Shown here in pieces: positions 44,674-57,310 of a DNA stretch of 64,000 nt. Made by a program: the position numbers and the translations under genes. A model generated the notes under the pieces. The model did not search any database. It saw only the letters and a program-made list of their open reading frames with translations, and was not told the origin of the DNA. Location of the stretch: NCBI GenBank assembly GCA_014529385.2, contig CM043964.1:133766420-133830419 (forward strand), written 5' to 3'. Every line of letters begins with the position of its first letter. The first letter of the stretch is position 1. This DNA is from Adiantum capillus-veneris. Its lineage: Eukaryota; Streptophyta; Polypodiopsida; Polypodiales; Pteridaceae.

Positions 44674-45200
44674 TTTGGACATGTGGCCTAGCCAAACTTG
44701 GTAAAGAGGGACTAGAGTCAACTTACCAAATCATGAAGGGGTAATCTAACCTTAGGATTTTGATTTCCCCTAGCATTAATTAAAAACCATAGACTTACCT
44801 TTAAATTTACTACATCGGGTGCAAGACCTTTGCACTATCCAAAATTTGGACATGGGGCCTAGCCAAACTTGGTAAAGAGAGACTAGAGTCAACTTACCAA
44901 ATACGAAAGTGTTTATCTAACCTTAGGCTTTTAATTTTAGCATTAATTGAAAACCATTACTTTTAAATTTATTAACTCATGTGCAAGCCCTATGCACTAT
45001 TCTTTGGAGACTTCATGAAGCGGACTTGAGCTAGAGCCTAGCTACTAATTTGGAACTTGCTAAATCAGGACGGACTTTGGTTCAATTTAAACTCACCCTT
45101 GGGCTTTAGAACTTCACCTCTTGTGCAAAACCTTAGCAGAGTGCTTTGGAGGTACCACGAAGTTGGTCTCAAAACCTACTAAATTTAGACTTGCTATACT
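44674..45200. repeat. Degenerate tandem repeat, about 170 bp unit
   Basis: tttggacatg-gcctagccaaacttggtaaag occurs at 44674 and 44845 with long shared blocks after it. Weaker copies start near 45002 and 45140. Confidence 0.7.
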
Positions 45201-45396
45201 TTGGTAAGGTTTAATTTTACCCTAAGGCTTTCTAGACTTCATACTTAGAGTCTAATAAGTGATTTTAATTGCTTGAAATTACCATAGCTAGGTTCTAATA
45301 TTAGACTCCTATAACTTCTCTAGGTAATATCCTTTGTTATGTACCTTTGATCAAAGATGCTCGGGATAGATTCATCCTTCCTTGCCCTGTACCTTT

Positions 45397-46896
45397 TGTA
45401 ATGTAAATGGCCTATGAACTTTGAGGATAGCGTAATTAAGAGAATTAGAGTGAGCATTTTTGTGAAATTACTTTGAGAACTTGGAGGGTGAACTTAATTG
45501 ATGGTAGTAACATAAACATAGTACTTAATTAACTTGGCATGAACAATACTTTTGCAAGAGAGAGAGAGTATTAGAGAACATGACAATAAATGAGGACCAG
45601 ATTTACTTGGAGCCGGTCCCCCCTCCAAAAGGCGTTTGTATTATAGATTCTCCCATCAAGAGAGACTTTGTTACGATACAATCTTTGTGATCCTTGTGAC
45701 CTTGGTGATGCTATGAAGATGGAAAGCTTCATGCATAATGAGCTTAACATAAACTTTACAAAAAGCATTAACTATCCCAAGCCTCGGTCCCAAGGCCTCA
45801 AACACCTTTGAAGGTGGAGAGAGCTAGCGAGGAATGAGGGTAGGGAAGAGGAAGAAGAAACATTCCATAGGAGAAAAGAAATAGTTCATCACTTATCATC
45901 ACTCTTCTTGCTTAGCATAGCGTAATAGCATAGTAATGAAGATGAAGAAGATGGCAAGCTTAAGCATTGAAGCATGGCTCTTGGTTGGATTTGCATTCCA
46001 TAGCCAAGAGTGTTGGTGTAGGCTCTCCAGTTCTCAACGAACTTGGAGATGGAGATGGAGCTCTTCCATTTTGCATTCCACACAATGAGAGAATGTGTGT
46101 GTGTGTGGGAAATAATACCCCCCCTCTCATGCTTGGTCCACCTTTCTCTCTCTCTCTCTCTCTCATATTATTTTATTATTTCCTTTGGACATGTGTCCTC
46201 TTTTGAGAGAAAGAACTTAATTATTTATTTTTATGTATCTAAATTCTCATTGGACCCCTTTAAAACCTACCCAATAGCATTCAAGCACATCATGAGGGCC
46301 ACATGTGGAGGATCATTTGAACATGTGTCTTTCATGTTTATTAAGTCATTTGGTTGAATGGAATACTTTAAGGACTTATTCAATGAAGCAAGCATGTGTC
46401 TTTTATGCTTCTTAAGTCATTTGTTTTGAATTGAATACTTCAAGCCTTAGTCAATCAAGCATGACCTTTCATGCCTCTTGAGAACTTATCTTTGAATATA
46501 ACAATTCAAAAACCTTAGTCATTTAAGCATAAAAATCACCTCAAGCTTTTAGCAAGGTTCGCACAATCACTTTAAACGTCTTAGCACCTCATGCTTGGGC
46601 ACGATTCCCACCTCGAGGTTAGCCCTAGCTTGTGTAATGTCAAAGGACTTTTTAACACTAACTTTTGGAGGTCTTTAATGAAGCTAACCCTATGGTCTTT
46701 TAAGCTCCATTAGGTAGCATTGCTCTTTGATAGACCATCTCTCATTTGGAACCCTTTACCATTGGCCCCGTGTTGAGATAGATCCGTAAGCACATGTCTA
46801 TATTCTAACCCTTGTTCCCGTTTATTATCCCACATTAAATGATCAGTTTAATATGAGAAAATCATTTGGGTTGGTTAGATATTAGATTTTATGACA
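45397..46896 (-). repeat. E1 3' LTR, about 1.5 kb
   Basis: Plus-strand ends TGTAATGTAAATGG and ATTTTATGACA. Aligns along its length with 55490-57076 (E2). Contains (CT)n at 46142-46164. Confidence 0.78.
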
Positions 46897-47253
46897 TTAC
46901 CTCTCTCTTGAAATCATAGTCGTCCTCGACTATGAGGTAAAAGAGATAAAGCCATAGTCATTAGTCAATTTGTCTTAGCGGGTAGAGGATCCCTTTTTAC
47001 CCTACGACATCATTCCAAGATGGATGACTAATCCATTTGGTGCTCGAGAGACATAGCTGCCGCAAGCATGTCTGCTCTTTAGTCCATTTCAACCTCCCAA
47101 GTAGAGTGACAAATTCTACATGGTGTTTGAGAGACATCGTCATCACAAACATGATTCTTAGTATGCATACTACTGACATTTGTGTACAATAAAGAGAGAA
47201 TTAGTCTTATAAGACAAAAACATTGATCATTTAAAAGAAACATGTACATTTGC

Positions 47254-47442
47254 TTACTCTAATGTAGCATTGTACGCGTTGACAAGGTTCATACTATACT
47301 TAAGCTGGATTCCTTGCATCCTTCTAGCATCTTCAAAAGGATAATTTTTGAACTTAATAAGATTCCATCGGATAATCTTACCATGTCGTAGTACCTTGTC
47401 TTCATGCCGAAGGATAGCTTTGGGTTGTAGCACCTCAAGCAT
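47254..47442 (-). pseudogene. E1 chromodomain remnant
   Basis: AILRHEDKVLRHGKIIRWNL and IKFKNYPFEDARRMQG match the chromodomain pattern seen in E2 and, more distantly, in element A. The preceding integrase is missing because E3 is inserted. Confidence 0.65.
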
Positions 47443-47639
47443 TGTGTATGAGCCAATGGTTAGGCAACTTGAGTTGATAAGCCACTGTAAGACAAGGGGA
47501 ACTAGAACTTAGGAGTCCACCACCCAACCACCCACTATATAGCATAGCCCCTGGCCCTTTGCCCTAGTTGGACTCCCTTTCCACACTGCCTAGCTCGGCC
47601 CTGCCCTTGTCTAGTCCGGCCTTGCCGGTGTCCTGACAT

Positions 47640-48984
47640 CACTCCCCTCTTAAGAAGAGTTTTCGTTCTCGAAAATAAAAGTGGGGTACTTCTTCTTAAG
47701 AACACTAATGTTTTCCCAAGTGGCACCTTTCTCAGGTCGATCTTTCCACTTGATTAAGGCTTGTTGACGTACGTGATGATGTGTACGCAACTCATGATAA
47801 TCGAGAACTCATTCAAGTTCATGCGGTAAGGTAGGAGGTTCAATGAAATCAACCAAAACCTATTGGTCAATGACATTGTCGTCCCCATGTAACCGCTTAC
47901 GTAAATGGCTTACATGAAACACTAGATGAATGCGAGAATGTGAAGGTAGTGATAATTTGTAGGCATGATCACCTACTCACTTGAGTATTTTGAAAGGCCC
48001 ACAATATCGGGGAGATAATTTAGGTGTTGGCCCAATTTTCAAACTTTCTGAATGCTCTGGCACACGTAAAAAATACTTCCTCCCCTTCTTCGAAGGTAAC
48101 TTGCCAACGTTTCTCATCAGCGTACTTCTTATACCGATCATGTGCTTGTCGAACATTTTGACGAGCAAGTTCAGCATATCCATGTGGTCTTGGAGAAAAT
48201 CCTTAACCTGTTGGAGTTTTTCGATTGCCAACCCCACAGTAACTGGTGACCTAGGTTGAAACCCGTACATGAGCATGAAAGGACTAAAGCCTGTTGTGAC
48301 ATGCTTAGCACTGTTGTAGGCAAACTTGAGAATATGCAAATATTCTTCCCAGTCTGACTGTTTTTTGCTGACGTATGCTCTTAGCATATCCTCTAGCACC
48401 TGGTTAACTCGTTCCATCTGACCATCTGTTTTCGGATGCTCAGCTATACTGAGGTTCAGTTGTGTACCCAATCATTTAAACACAGCTCTCCAAAAGTGGT
48501 TGTTAAACTTGGGATCACGATCACTGACAATGTTACTTGGCAAACTATACAGTTTGTATAGATTGTCCACAAATAACTTGGCTAGTTCTGGTGTCTTAAC
48601 CGTTGACTTGGTCGGAATAAAATTACATAGTTTAGTCAACCTGTCTATGACCACCCATACCGAGTCATGACCTCGTACAATGGTTGGAAAACCTACAATA
48701 AAATCCATAGAGATGCTTTCCCATTTTTCATTGGCAATCTCCAAATGATGTAAGAGTCCTCTTGCTTTCAGGCGCTCCGCTTTGTTAACTTGACACTTTT
48801 GGCAATGCAAGACATAAGCTTGAACAAAGCCATGTATACCTGGCCAGCAAAACTGTTGTCGTATGAGAGCATAAGCTTTTCTAATCCCTGGGTACCCTGC
48901 ACTTGGACTATCATGACATTCATAGAGAATTTGGCGCCGAATGTCTGTGTTCGTCGGTACACAAACTCTCCCCTTATGGAGTAG
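47640..48984 (-). pseudogene. E3 integrase and chromodomain
   Basis: CQKCQVNKAERLKARGLLHH (zinc site), WESISMDFIVGFP, NIVSDRDPKFNNHFW and [15 protein letters not shown] give the catalytic Asp, Asp and Glu. [12 protein letters not shown] leads to a C-terminal chromodomain-like segment (ALIKWKDRPEKGATWEN, about 47760-47690) broken by two stops. Confidence 0.82.
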
Positions 48985-50340
48985 TTACCCATTGTCGATG
49001 GTGAAATGCTTCCATCGCTCTAGTTCATCACTTGATAAAGGAGAACTAGGTGTGGAGGTTAATTGTACACTACCGTCATTGGAGTGAGAAGGATCCCTCT
49101 TTTGAACATGGCTCCACACTTTGAAATATGCTTCATCATGCTCATATTTTCCTTTGAGAGAATCTAAAAATTCACTACGAAGTTCCGTGAACAAGAAAGA
49201 ATTAATCTCTGGCATTCGACTTAGAGCGTCCACCACTACATTGTACCGGCCTTTGCGATACCTTAGCTTGGGGTCATATTCCTGAAGAATGTCGGCCCAC
49301 CTGGCTTTTCAACCCTTCAAATCCGTTTGTTGTGTAAACCATTTGATGCTTGCATGGTCAAACACAATCTCAAACTGAGCACCATACAGATAATGCCGCC
49401 ATGTTTTTAAGGCAGACACTATTGCATAGAGCTCGCGTTCGTAAGCAGAATAGTTCTACTGAGCTACATCAAGCTTCTTGCTTTCAAATGCAATCGATCG
49501 TCTGTCGTGTAACAAGACTGCTCCAATAGCATGGTCACTGGCATTCGTTTCCAAAACGAATGGTTTCAAAGGATCTACAATAGCCAGTATAGGAGCTGTA
49601 GCTAATGCATCCTTGAGCATATCAAAACTGTGTTGTTGAGCGGATCCCCATTGAAAAGCTTTGCCTTTGCCTTTTAGTTGATCCGTCATGGAAACAACAA
49701 TTTGAGCATAGTTTTTAATGAAACTTCTGTAAAAACTTGCAAATCCCAAAAAAAATCTGTAATTCTTCCAGATTTTTAGGAGAAGGCCATTTCCGGATGG
49801 TATCCACTTTGAATTGATCCATATATAGCCCGTTAGCTGAAATAACATGCCCTAAATAGTGAATTTCGTCTTTTAGAAAATCACATTTAGATTCCTTGGC
49901 ATATAATTTGTTTGTGCATAACAACTCAAACACCTGCTTGAGATGTTGTAAGTGTTTTTCTTCAGAAGCACTATAGACTAGGATGTCATCGAGGAAAACA
50001 ATGAAAAATTTGCCCAAATATGGCTTCAAGACACTATCCATTAGTGTCATGAATGTCGGGGAGCATTGGTTAACCCGAAGGGCATCACCAAGAACTCGTA
50101 GTGTCCAAACCGTGTTCGAAATGCAGTTTTGGGTATATCCGCAAGTCGAATACGGACTTCGTGATATCCTGATCGCAAGTCTATTTTCGTAAAAATGCGA
50201 GCATGAGTGAGCTTGTCAAACAACTCATCTACTTTGGGCAATGGGTATTTGTTCTTAACTGTAACATGCGCATACTGTAGTCTACGCACATGCGCATACT
50301 GCCGTCTTTTTTCTTCACTAATAGGATAGGCGAAGTCCAT
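48985..50340 (-). pseudogene. E3 reverse transcriptase and RNase H
   Basis: [50 protein letters not shown], the active site FIVFLDDILVYSAS, and LGHVISANGLYMDQFKVD. RNase H: PFVLETNASDHAIGAVLLHD. Frames shift near 50050, 49740 and 49300. Relative to A it is a distinct Ty3 lineage. Confidence 0.85.
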
Positions 50341-50544
50341 GGTGAAGAACTAGGTTGTATAAACCCTCTGCTAAGGAACGTCAGCAAGCTGACATTCCAT
50401 CTTAGCAGCTTCTGAATAACTCATACGATAAGGTGGTTTACTAACAGGTTTACAGCCTGCAGCCACGTTAATGCTATGTTGCACTGATTGTGTGGACGAT
50501 AATCCTGATGGAAAATCACTAGGAAATACATCTTGAAATTCCTT

Positions 50545-51273
50545 TTATAATTTCTGTAATTGACTAGCAACATTTTCTTGCTTAGAATTAGCAATTGGTG
50601 GAACAGAGGAGAGAGAAGCATGTGGCGTTGAGGAATGTTCAACACACTCAATGTTCGAAAGAAAATGAGACAGTGAGTAACACAAAAAAACCTGATCTAT
50701 TTCATTATCAGAAATGAGCTGCATAAGCTCAGCGGTACAAATCAGTGGTGATGAAGGTATATGTTTTTCTCCTAACAACAACACATGTGCGCCATGGGAT
50801 TCAAACATCAAGTTGTTGTGCTCATAGCTACTCTTCAGTGATGGTACTAGGCTATGCAACCACTCCCTACCAAGAACCACATCAGCCCTTTCCATGTTCA
50901 TAACCTAAAAATCCAAGCATGTGGAGTACCCTTGTACTTCCAATGGAACAGCTCGGCATTGAGTATCCCAGATTTCAGTATCACGTCCATTGATCATTGC
51001 TACCTTGTAGCGGTGGGTACTCGGAGTTTGAGGCAATTCGAGTTTTTTCACCAATCCGTAATTGATGAAATTGTGAGTAGCACCGTCATCTACCAAGATG
51101 CGCACCTTGTGCCCTTGCAGATATCCGTGCATACGTACTAACTCATGTGGTCCAAAGGTTGGTTGCCACATGGAAGCTATGAGACAGCATTCATGCACCA
51201 GCTTGATGAAGATTTTAATGTGTCCTTTCATCCTCTCTATCAACTCTTTTAAAGGCACCTGCTTGAGTGACAC
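50545..51273 (-). pseudogene. E3 retropepsin-like protease
   Basis: VRILVDDGATHNFINYGLVK has DDG where D-S-G is normal. ADVVLGREWLHSL, about 115 residues further on, is the conserved downstream motif. Two frames. Confidence 0.78.
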
Positions 51274-51287
51274 CGCCTTTCTCTTAT

Positions 51288-51760
51288 TTAAACCATGCTT
51301 TGTTTGAACTTCAATGTCCTCAAAGACTTGCAGTGGGACAGTTGGAGCTTTTTCACATCATAGTTTTTGCATTGGCCCATCAAGAAGGTGTGCCTATGAA
51401 ACATATCCCCCTCAATCTTTGAACATACGCATGATTCCCACAACTTTGTGATCCCAAAAAATGAGTGCTCAATAGCAAGACATTTTGCATTAACACCATT
51501 TGATTTGCAAACATTGCATTCACATGTACATGACTTCCCATGAAAACCAAAAGCACTTGAGTGCATAATATTAAATGCATCTTTGAAATACATTAGCAAT
51601 ATATGGTAAACACAACAACAAATATTTTGATCTTTCAACTTTTGCACAAAACAAGGTTTCAGCTTCTCAAAGGACCTTTGCCCAACTCTCACCTATGACT
51701 CGCTATCTTCAAACTTCAAGAAATACTCTATGTGCTTGAAAGAGAAGGATATGCATTAGA
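51288..51760 (-). pseudogene. Cysteine-rich ORF, transposase-like, unidentified
   Basis: From 51692: MRVGQRSFEKLKPCFVQKLK, then NICCCVYH, SCTCECNVCKSNGVNAKC, ITKLWESCVCSK and FLMGQCKNY. Upstream of the ATG the same frame reads LKFEDSES and a stop. The spaced Cys pairs and His suggest a zinc-binding domain. I recall similar Cys patterns in uncharacterised, high-copy plant proteins that may be transposases, but cannot name the family. It is a fragment: its N- and C-terminal parts are missing and it abuts E3. Confidence 0.4.
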
Positions 51761-51769
51761 ATTACATTT

Positions 51770-52605
51770 TGCTATATATCACACATAATAGCATAGTTAG
51801 ATATGCATTTTTGTACTTACATATAGTTTTGCAACGTAGCATAGAGAAGGATTTTTTGCTAATATTACACATACATCTACTATATCGCACACATAATGCT
51901 CTCATACTATAACATAGTTTCTTGTACAAAGCTTGTACATAGCACACACACGAGCATAGACAAGGATATTGTGCTATTACTACACATAAATCTACTATAT
52001 AGCACATATGATGCTCTCATACTATAATAGAGTCCTTCTACATGGCACTCATAATAGCATAGATAAGGACATTCCACTATTATTACACACACTTATGCTA
52101 TATAGCACACATAGTCTTCACATACTATAATGTACTCCTTTTACATAGCACATATCATAGCATTGATAGGGAATTTGTGCTACTATTACACAAATGCCTG
52201 CTATATAGCAGGCATGATGCTCTCATACTATAACAAAAGTCCTTTTACATGGCACATGTAATTGCATAGATAGGGGAATAGGCTTATTATTACACACACC
52301 TTCGCTATATTAGCACATGTAGAAGAGCATTTTAGTGAATTTTGGAATTTTCCAATTCCCACTTTCCAAATAAGCCTAAGATTTGACCACATGTCTAGAT
52401 CTTAGCCAAGTTTTGAGAGCATGGCGCGAAAGAGCTTTTCAAGTACTACCTTATGGAAGGATTTGATCTTAAAAAAATGGTTAGAGATTTATCCATATGG
52501 CAAAATATTTAAGACATTGGTGATTCTCAAAGTGGCCCTACAGTCTCCAACTCTCTAATATGGTGCTATAGTGCTCTCATACTGTAATATAGTTCTTTTA
52601 CATCG
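51770..52605. repeat. Satellite-like tandem repeat, about 101-114 bp unit
   Basis: gctctcatactataa-a-agtcctt-tacatagcac recurs at about 51899, 52013, 52114 (diverged) and 52219, each followed by catagataagga and attacacac-ctgctatatagcacac. An isolated copy is at 52571-52605 just before the C3 LTR. AT-rich, no coding potential. Confidence 0.78.
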
Positions 52606-52819
52606 TTAGAATTAGGGTTCCACGGAAACACACACAGCTTTAAGAAGATGAAGGAAGCTCAAGGCACACAATAGAGAGTGTATCACTTAGTTGTGCAATG
52701 GAAAGATAAGATAGCCCTAGAGTGATGGGTGTATACACAATGCATGGGGGAAAAAACCTCCTAGTGAGGAAAAAAATGGCCCGAAAATCCTAAGTGTGTT
52801 CACACACATCACTACCACA
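52604..52819 (-). repeat. C3 3' LTR
   Basis: 216 bp, complement of the C2 LTR family (TGTGGTAGTGATGTGTGTG start on minus). Confidence 0.75.
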
Positions 52820-52949
52820 TGTATATGGTAATAATTCTCCCCCTAGGAGTGATGTGGTGAACCAGAGATATCACATACAGTATAGGGAAGTGTCATGCCC
52901 TGAGGACAAGATCAATCCAGAGAGGGGAGCAAGCTAAAAGATTTGCAAA

Positions 52950-54944
52950 AAGCTTTGATCTTCTCATGAGACAATGCCTTTGTGAAAAGATCTGCAAGGT
53001 TGTCCTATGTTGGCACATAAGCCAAGATGATCTCTCCTATTGAGAGTCTGTCCATGACAGTGATAATGCACCTTAATGTGCTTTGTGCAAGCATGAAAAA
53101 ATAGGTTCCTCACAATTGCCAATGCACTGACTGTCAGTGTAGATGATGTTGGTAGTGTCCTGTCCATCACTCAAATCAGCCATAAGGCGTCTGAGCCATA
53201 CACACTAATTGTAGCTATAAAGACCACCCTGTACTCAGCCTCGCAACTAGAAGTGGCCAAAATAGGTTGCTTCTTGCTCAACCATGATATGCACGAACTA
53301 TCAAGCATGAAATAAAAACCACTCGTGGACACTCGCTTGTCAGAACAACCAGCCCAAAGGGACACTCGCTTGTCAAAACAACCAGCCCCATGTGAGTTCA
53401 AAAAAGCATGTAAATCTGGCGGCAATGATCTCCCCTTGGGATAAAACTACCCAAGATGTAAAGTGCCACTCAAGTAGTAAAAGATCTGCTTGATAATTTG
53501 CTAATTCTTAGACCCTGGGCTATCCATAAATCTACTGACCTGTGAGACTGCTAATTGAATATCCAGCCTCGTATTGCATACATAAATAAGGCATTCAACA
53601 ACAGTTTGGTAAAGAGTGATGTTGGCAGGATCACCACCATCATGAAGACTTAATTTTAAACTTGTGTCCATGGGAGTGGCAATAGGTTTGCAATCTTCAA
53701 GTCCAAACTTACATAGCAGTGTCTCTATGTAACTTGTCTAACACAAGGTAATACCACCATCACACTGCTTAAAGTGTATGCCCAAGTAATGATGCAACAG
53801 ACCCAAATCTTTCATCTTGAAAGTAGCATTCAAATCAGCCTTAAATTCAACAATATGTGCCTCATTCGGACCAGTGATTAGCAAATCATCCACATATAGA
53901 ACAACAATGAGAAGTACATCACCCTCACCCTTCACATACAAAGTGCTTTCTGTTGGGATGTTACGAAAGCCTTGTTTTACCAAATGAGTGTCAGCCTTCT
54001 CATACTAAGCACAAGGATACTATTTCAACCCATACAAAGATTTCTTACATTTGCACACTTTATCCTCTTGCCTTTCTTGACAAAAACGCGAGGCTCGTTA
54101 CATAAACTTCCTCAAATATTTCACCATTCACAAAGCAGTAACAATGTCTGATTGATGTACATCCCAACTAAAATGAGCTACCAATGCACATATAAAATGC
54201 ATAGTAGTCATACAACAAGTGGGAGCATAATTCTCTTCATGGTCTATGCCTTTCTGTTGTGCATAGCCTTTTGCAAGAAGTCGAGTCTTATAGCGATCAA
54301 TCTCACCATCCGGCTTGCAATTCAACTTGTAAACCTACATCATACCAATGGCCTTTTTTTCTAGGAGGCAAATCACATAAAGTCCATGTGTCATTTTTTA
54401 TAAGTGCATCATATTCTGATTGCATGGCAGCCATCCAATTTTTTAAATTCTGTGCTTCATCAAAAGATAGAGTCAACATCACATAAACTGAAACATCCAA
54501 AGCATAGCAATATGATGGATAAGATGCATGGCAAGAACCTGAATGAGTACAACTAGACAAAGGTGCATCCAATTTACTATCACGCAAAGTATGCACCAAC
54601 CATTTTGGCATATGTGAAGCTTGCTCATTCTCATTCCTTTCCTCATCAAGTACATCATGTACATTTGCATCAAGAATTGGATGATCTGTAACATTTTTAA
54701 AAATCCCCATAGGCTGTACATTTGCCTCATTGGAATTCATATTTGAACTTCCACCATTGAAAAGAGGTAAAAATTTGATGAGCTTACATTCTCTAGTACA
54801 TGACAACAAGGGTTGAACAAAATCTTCCACAAACACAACATCTTGTAAAACCAAGATAGGCTTTATTTGCAGATGGTACAACTTGTAATCTTCTCTTTCA
54901 ACACTATAACCAACAAAAATGCAGTTGACAGCCTTATCATCCAA
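52950..54944 (-). pseudogene. C3 reverse transcriptase and RNase H
   Basis: The linker (MDDKAVNCIFVGYSVEREDY, 54944) is followed by SFDEAQNLKNWMAAMQSEYD, ARLLAKGYAQQKGIDHEENY-type motif (54325-54128), the intact palm VLYVDDLLITGPNE (about 53890) and MKDLGLLHHYLGIHFKQCDG. RNase [21 protein letters not shown] and SSCEAEYRVV, with a 28-base duplication inserted (CFDKRVSLWAG / CFDKRVSTSG). Broken by several frameshifts. Confidence 0.83.
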
Positions 54945-55107
54945 TTTTTTGCGCTACGTTTGTGGCACCAAAGCATAAGCCAAACACCTAAAAACACGCA
55001 TGTGATCAATATATGGCTTTCTAGCATTCCATGCTTCATATGGAGTCATAGACTACAAAGCTTTCATAGGACACTTGTTGAGTTCATAAGTGGCACACAT
55101 GATGGCC

Positions 55108-55489
55108 TCAAGCCAAAATGAATGTGGAAAGTTCTTGACTTTTGACCATACATCTTGCCATCTCCATAAGAAACCTGCTCTTCCTTTTAGCAACACCATT
55201 TTGTTGAGGCATATACATCACTATACATCGGTGTTTTATCCCACGACTAGCCATAAATGCATTAAATTCATGACATATATACTCCCCTCCCTTTATCAGA
55301 ACAGAGTATGCCAGTACATTTTGAGACATTTTCAGCCATAGGCAAAAATTGCTTGAAGCACATAAACACTTTGGACTTTGCCTTAAGCGGATAAATCCAT
55401 GCATGCTTGGAGTAATCATCAATGAAAGTCATGAAATAAAGGTAATTTCCCATGGTCTGAGTTTGCATGGGCCCACAAACATCACTATG
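55108..55489 (-). pseudogene. C3 integrase, split by E2
   Basis: HSDVCGPMQT (55489-55460), FIDDYSKHAWIYPLKAKSKV, then a frame change, FLPMAENVSKC and YMPQQNGVAKRKSRFL, where the catalytic Glu is Lys (AER to AKR). The upstream half lies beyond E2, outside the window. Confidence 0.8.
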
Positions 55490-57076
55490 TGTAATGGAAA
55501 TGGACTATGAATATTGAGGATAGCGGAATTAAGAAAACTATAGTGAACATTTTTACGAAAATACTTTGAGAAAGTAAAGGGCAAACTTGATTAGAGGTAG
55601 CAACATAACCATTATACTTAATTAACTTGGCATGAAAAATACATTGTAAAAAAGAGAGAATTAGAGAACTCGACAACAATTGAGGACGGATTTAAGTGGA
55701 GCTGGTCCCCCCTCCAAAAGACTTTTGTATTATAGCTTCTCCGATAAAGAGAGACTTGGTACAATACAAGCTTTGTGTTCCCTGAGACCTTGATGGTGCA
55801 ACAAAGATAGAGAGCTTCATGCACCACAATTATGCTAAATGAAAGTATTAACTTGTCCAGGCCTCAATCCCAAGACCTCAAACACCTTCGAAGGTGGAGA
55901 GAGCTAGCAGGCAATGAGGGTAGGGAAGAGGAAGAAGAAGTAACTTATGAGAAAGAAAACTCCTCACTTGTATTACTCTTGTAGCTTAGCATAGAATAGT
56001 AATGGGAAGATGGCAAGCTTGCACTTTGGAGCATGGCTCTTGGTTGGATTTGCATTCCAAGAGTTTTTGGTGTAGGCTCTCAACTTCTCAAACTTGGAGA
56101 AGGAGATGGAGTTCTTTCTCAACACACCATGAGAATGAGTGTGTATGTGAGTGTGTGTGTGTGAGAGAGAGTATATGGTCAAGCTACCCCCCTCCTTGCT
56201 TAGATTGACCCCTCTTCCTAGCTCAAGCTTGAAGTTGATTGGACCTTCTCTAGACTAGCCAATCACATGCATTAGACATATCAAGCAACCATGGTAGCAT
56301 TTGGACAAGTTTCCTCCTTTCCCCTTTGAGAGAGAGGGCTTGAAAAATGTTTAAACAATTAATTAAATAAACTAAAAATTCTCATTGGACCCCTTTAAGG
56401 GTCAACCAATAGACTTTAGGCACTACATGAGGGCAGCATGTGTAGGTGTTTGACATGTGTCCTTATTGCCTCTTAGGTCTTGGGCTTGCCTTGAGTGAGT
56501 GAGTGTGTTGTCTCTCATGCCCCTAGCTTTAGGGATTGCCCCCCTTCTTGTAGGGATCATGTTGACTTTGGAACACCTCACCCCTTGAGCACCTTAGTCA
56601 TGAAGGCCCTCAAGCACCTTAGTCATGAAGCATGACAAGCACCTTAATCATCAAGTATGACAAGCACCTCAAGTACCTTATCCAGCAAGCACGATAAGCA
56701 CCTCAAGCACATTACTAAGCAAGAACGACAAGCACCTCAAGCACCTTAGTCAGCAAGCACGACAAGCACCTCAAGCTTGGGCCGAGGTGGGAAGCTCAGC
56801 CCTAGCTTGCCTAAGGTCCTAGGTCTAGGGACTTTTAACACTAACCTTTGGAGGTCTTTAATGAAGCTAACCCTAAGGTCTTTCAAGATCTATTAGCTAG
56901 CATTTCTCTTTGGCATACCATCTCTCATTTGGACCCATTGACTTTGGTCCCATCTTGAGATAGATCCATAAGCACATGTCTGTATCCTAACTCTTGTTCT
57001 CGTTTATTCTCCCACATTAAATGATCAATTTAATATGAGAATCATTTGGGTGAGTTAGATATTAGATTTTATGACA
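55490..57076 (-). repeat. E2 3' LTR, about 1.59 kb
   Basis: Plus-strand ends TGTAATGGAAATGG and ATTTTATGACA. Aligns with 45397-46896. A minisatellite at about 56575-56780 accounts for part of the extra length. Confidence 0.8.
56575..56780. repeat. Minisatellite in the E2 LTR
   Basis: Five or six copies of a roughly 36 bp unit: caagcacgacaagcacctca then agcaccttagtcag. The E1 LTR has no comparable array at this place. Confidence 0.8.
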
Positions 57077-57310
57077 TTACCTCTCTCTTGAAATCATAGT
57101 CATCCTCGACTATGAGGTAGAGGAGATAAAGCCTTAGTCATTAGTCTATGTTTCTTAGCGGGTAGAGGATCCCTTTTTACCCTATGACATCATTCCAGAA
57201 TTGATGACTAATCCATTTGGTGCTTGGAAGACTTAGTTTCCGCAAGCATGTCTGCTCTTGAGTCCGTATCATATTGCCAAAGTAGAGTGACAAACACTAC
57301 TTTATGTTTG

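Larger units (their letters stand above)
45397..47485 (-). mobile_element. Element E1: Ty3/gypsy 3' end (LTR plus chromodomain remnant)
   Basis: 3' LTR 45397-46896, purine tract (complement of acctctctcttgaaa at 46900), untranslated region, and a chromodomain remnant near 47254-47442. The remainder is cut off by the LTR of E3 at 47486. The paralogue E2 continues past this point without a break. Confidence 0.75.
47486..51280 (-). mobile_element. Element E3: Ty3/gypsy inserted in E1
   Basis: Short 3' LTR (47486-47638, TGTAAGACAAGG to GTGTCCTGACA on plus) next to a purine tract (complement of tcactcccctcttaagaag). Then chromodomain, integrase, RNase H, RT and protease going upstream on the minus strand. 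Gag and 5' LTR are not found; the element stops near 51280 beside an unrelated ORF. E2 shows the uninterrupted site (aagccat). Confidence 0.78.
52604..55489 (-). mobile_element. Element C3: Ty1/copia remnant, same family as C2
   Basis: Minus strand: 3' LTR 52604-52819, purine tract (complement of ctccccctagg near 52845), RNase H, RT, integrase. It ends at 55490 where the LTR of E2 begins, inside integrase just before HSDVCGPMQT. Confidence 0.85.

Noticed and set aside
51770-52330. Spaced repeats resembling a CRISPR array
   Set aside because: The repeats are contiguous tandem units of over 100 bp without unique spacers, in plant DNA with no cas genes.
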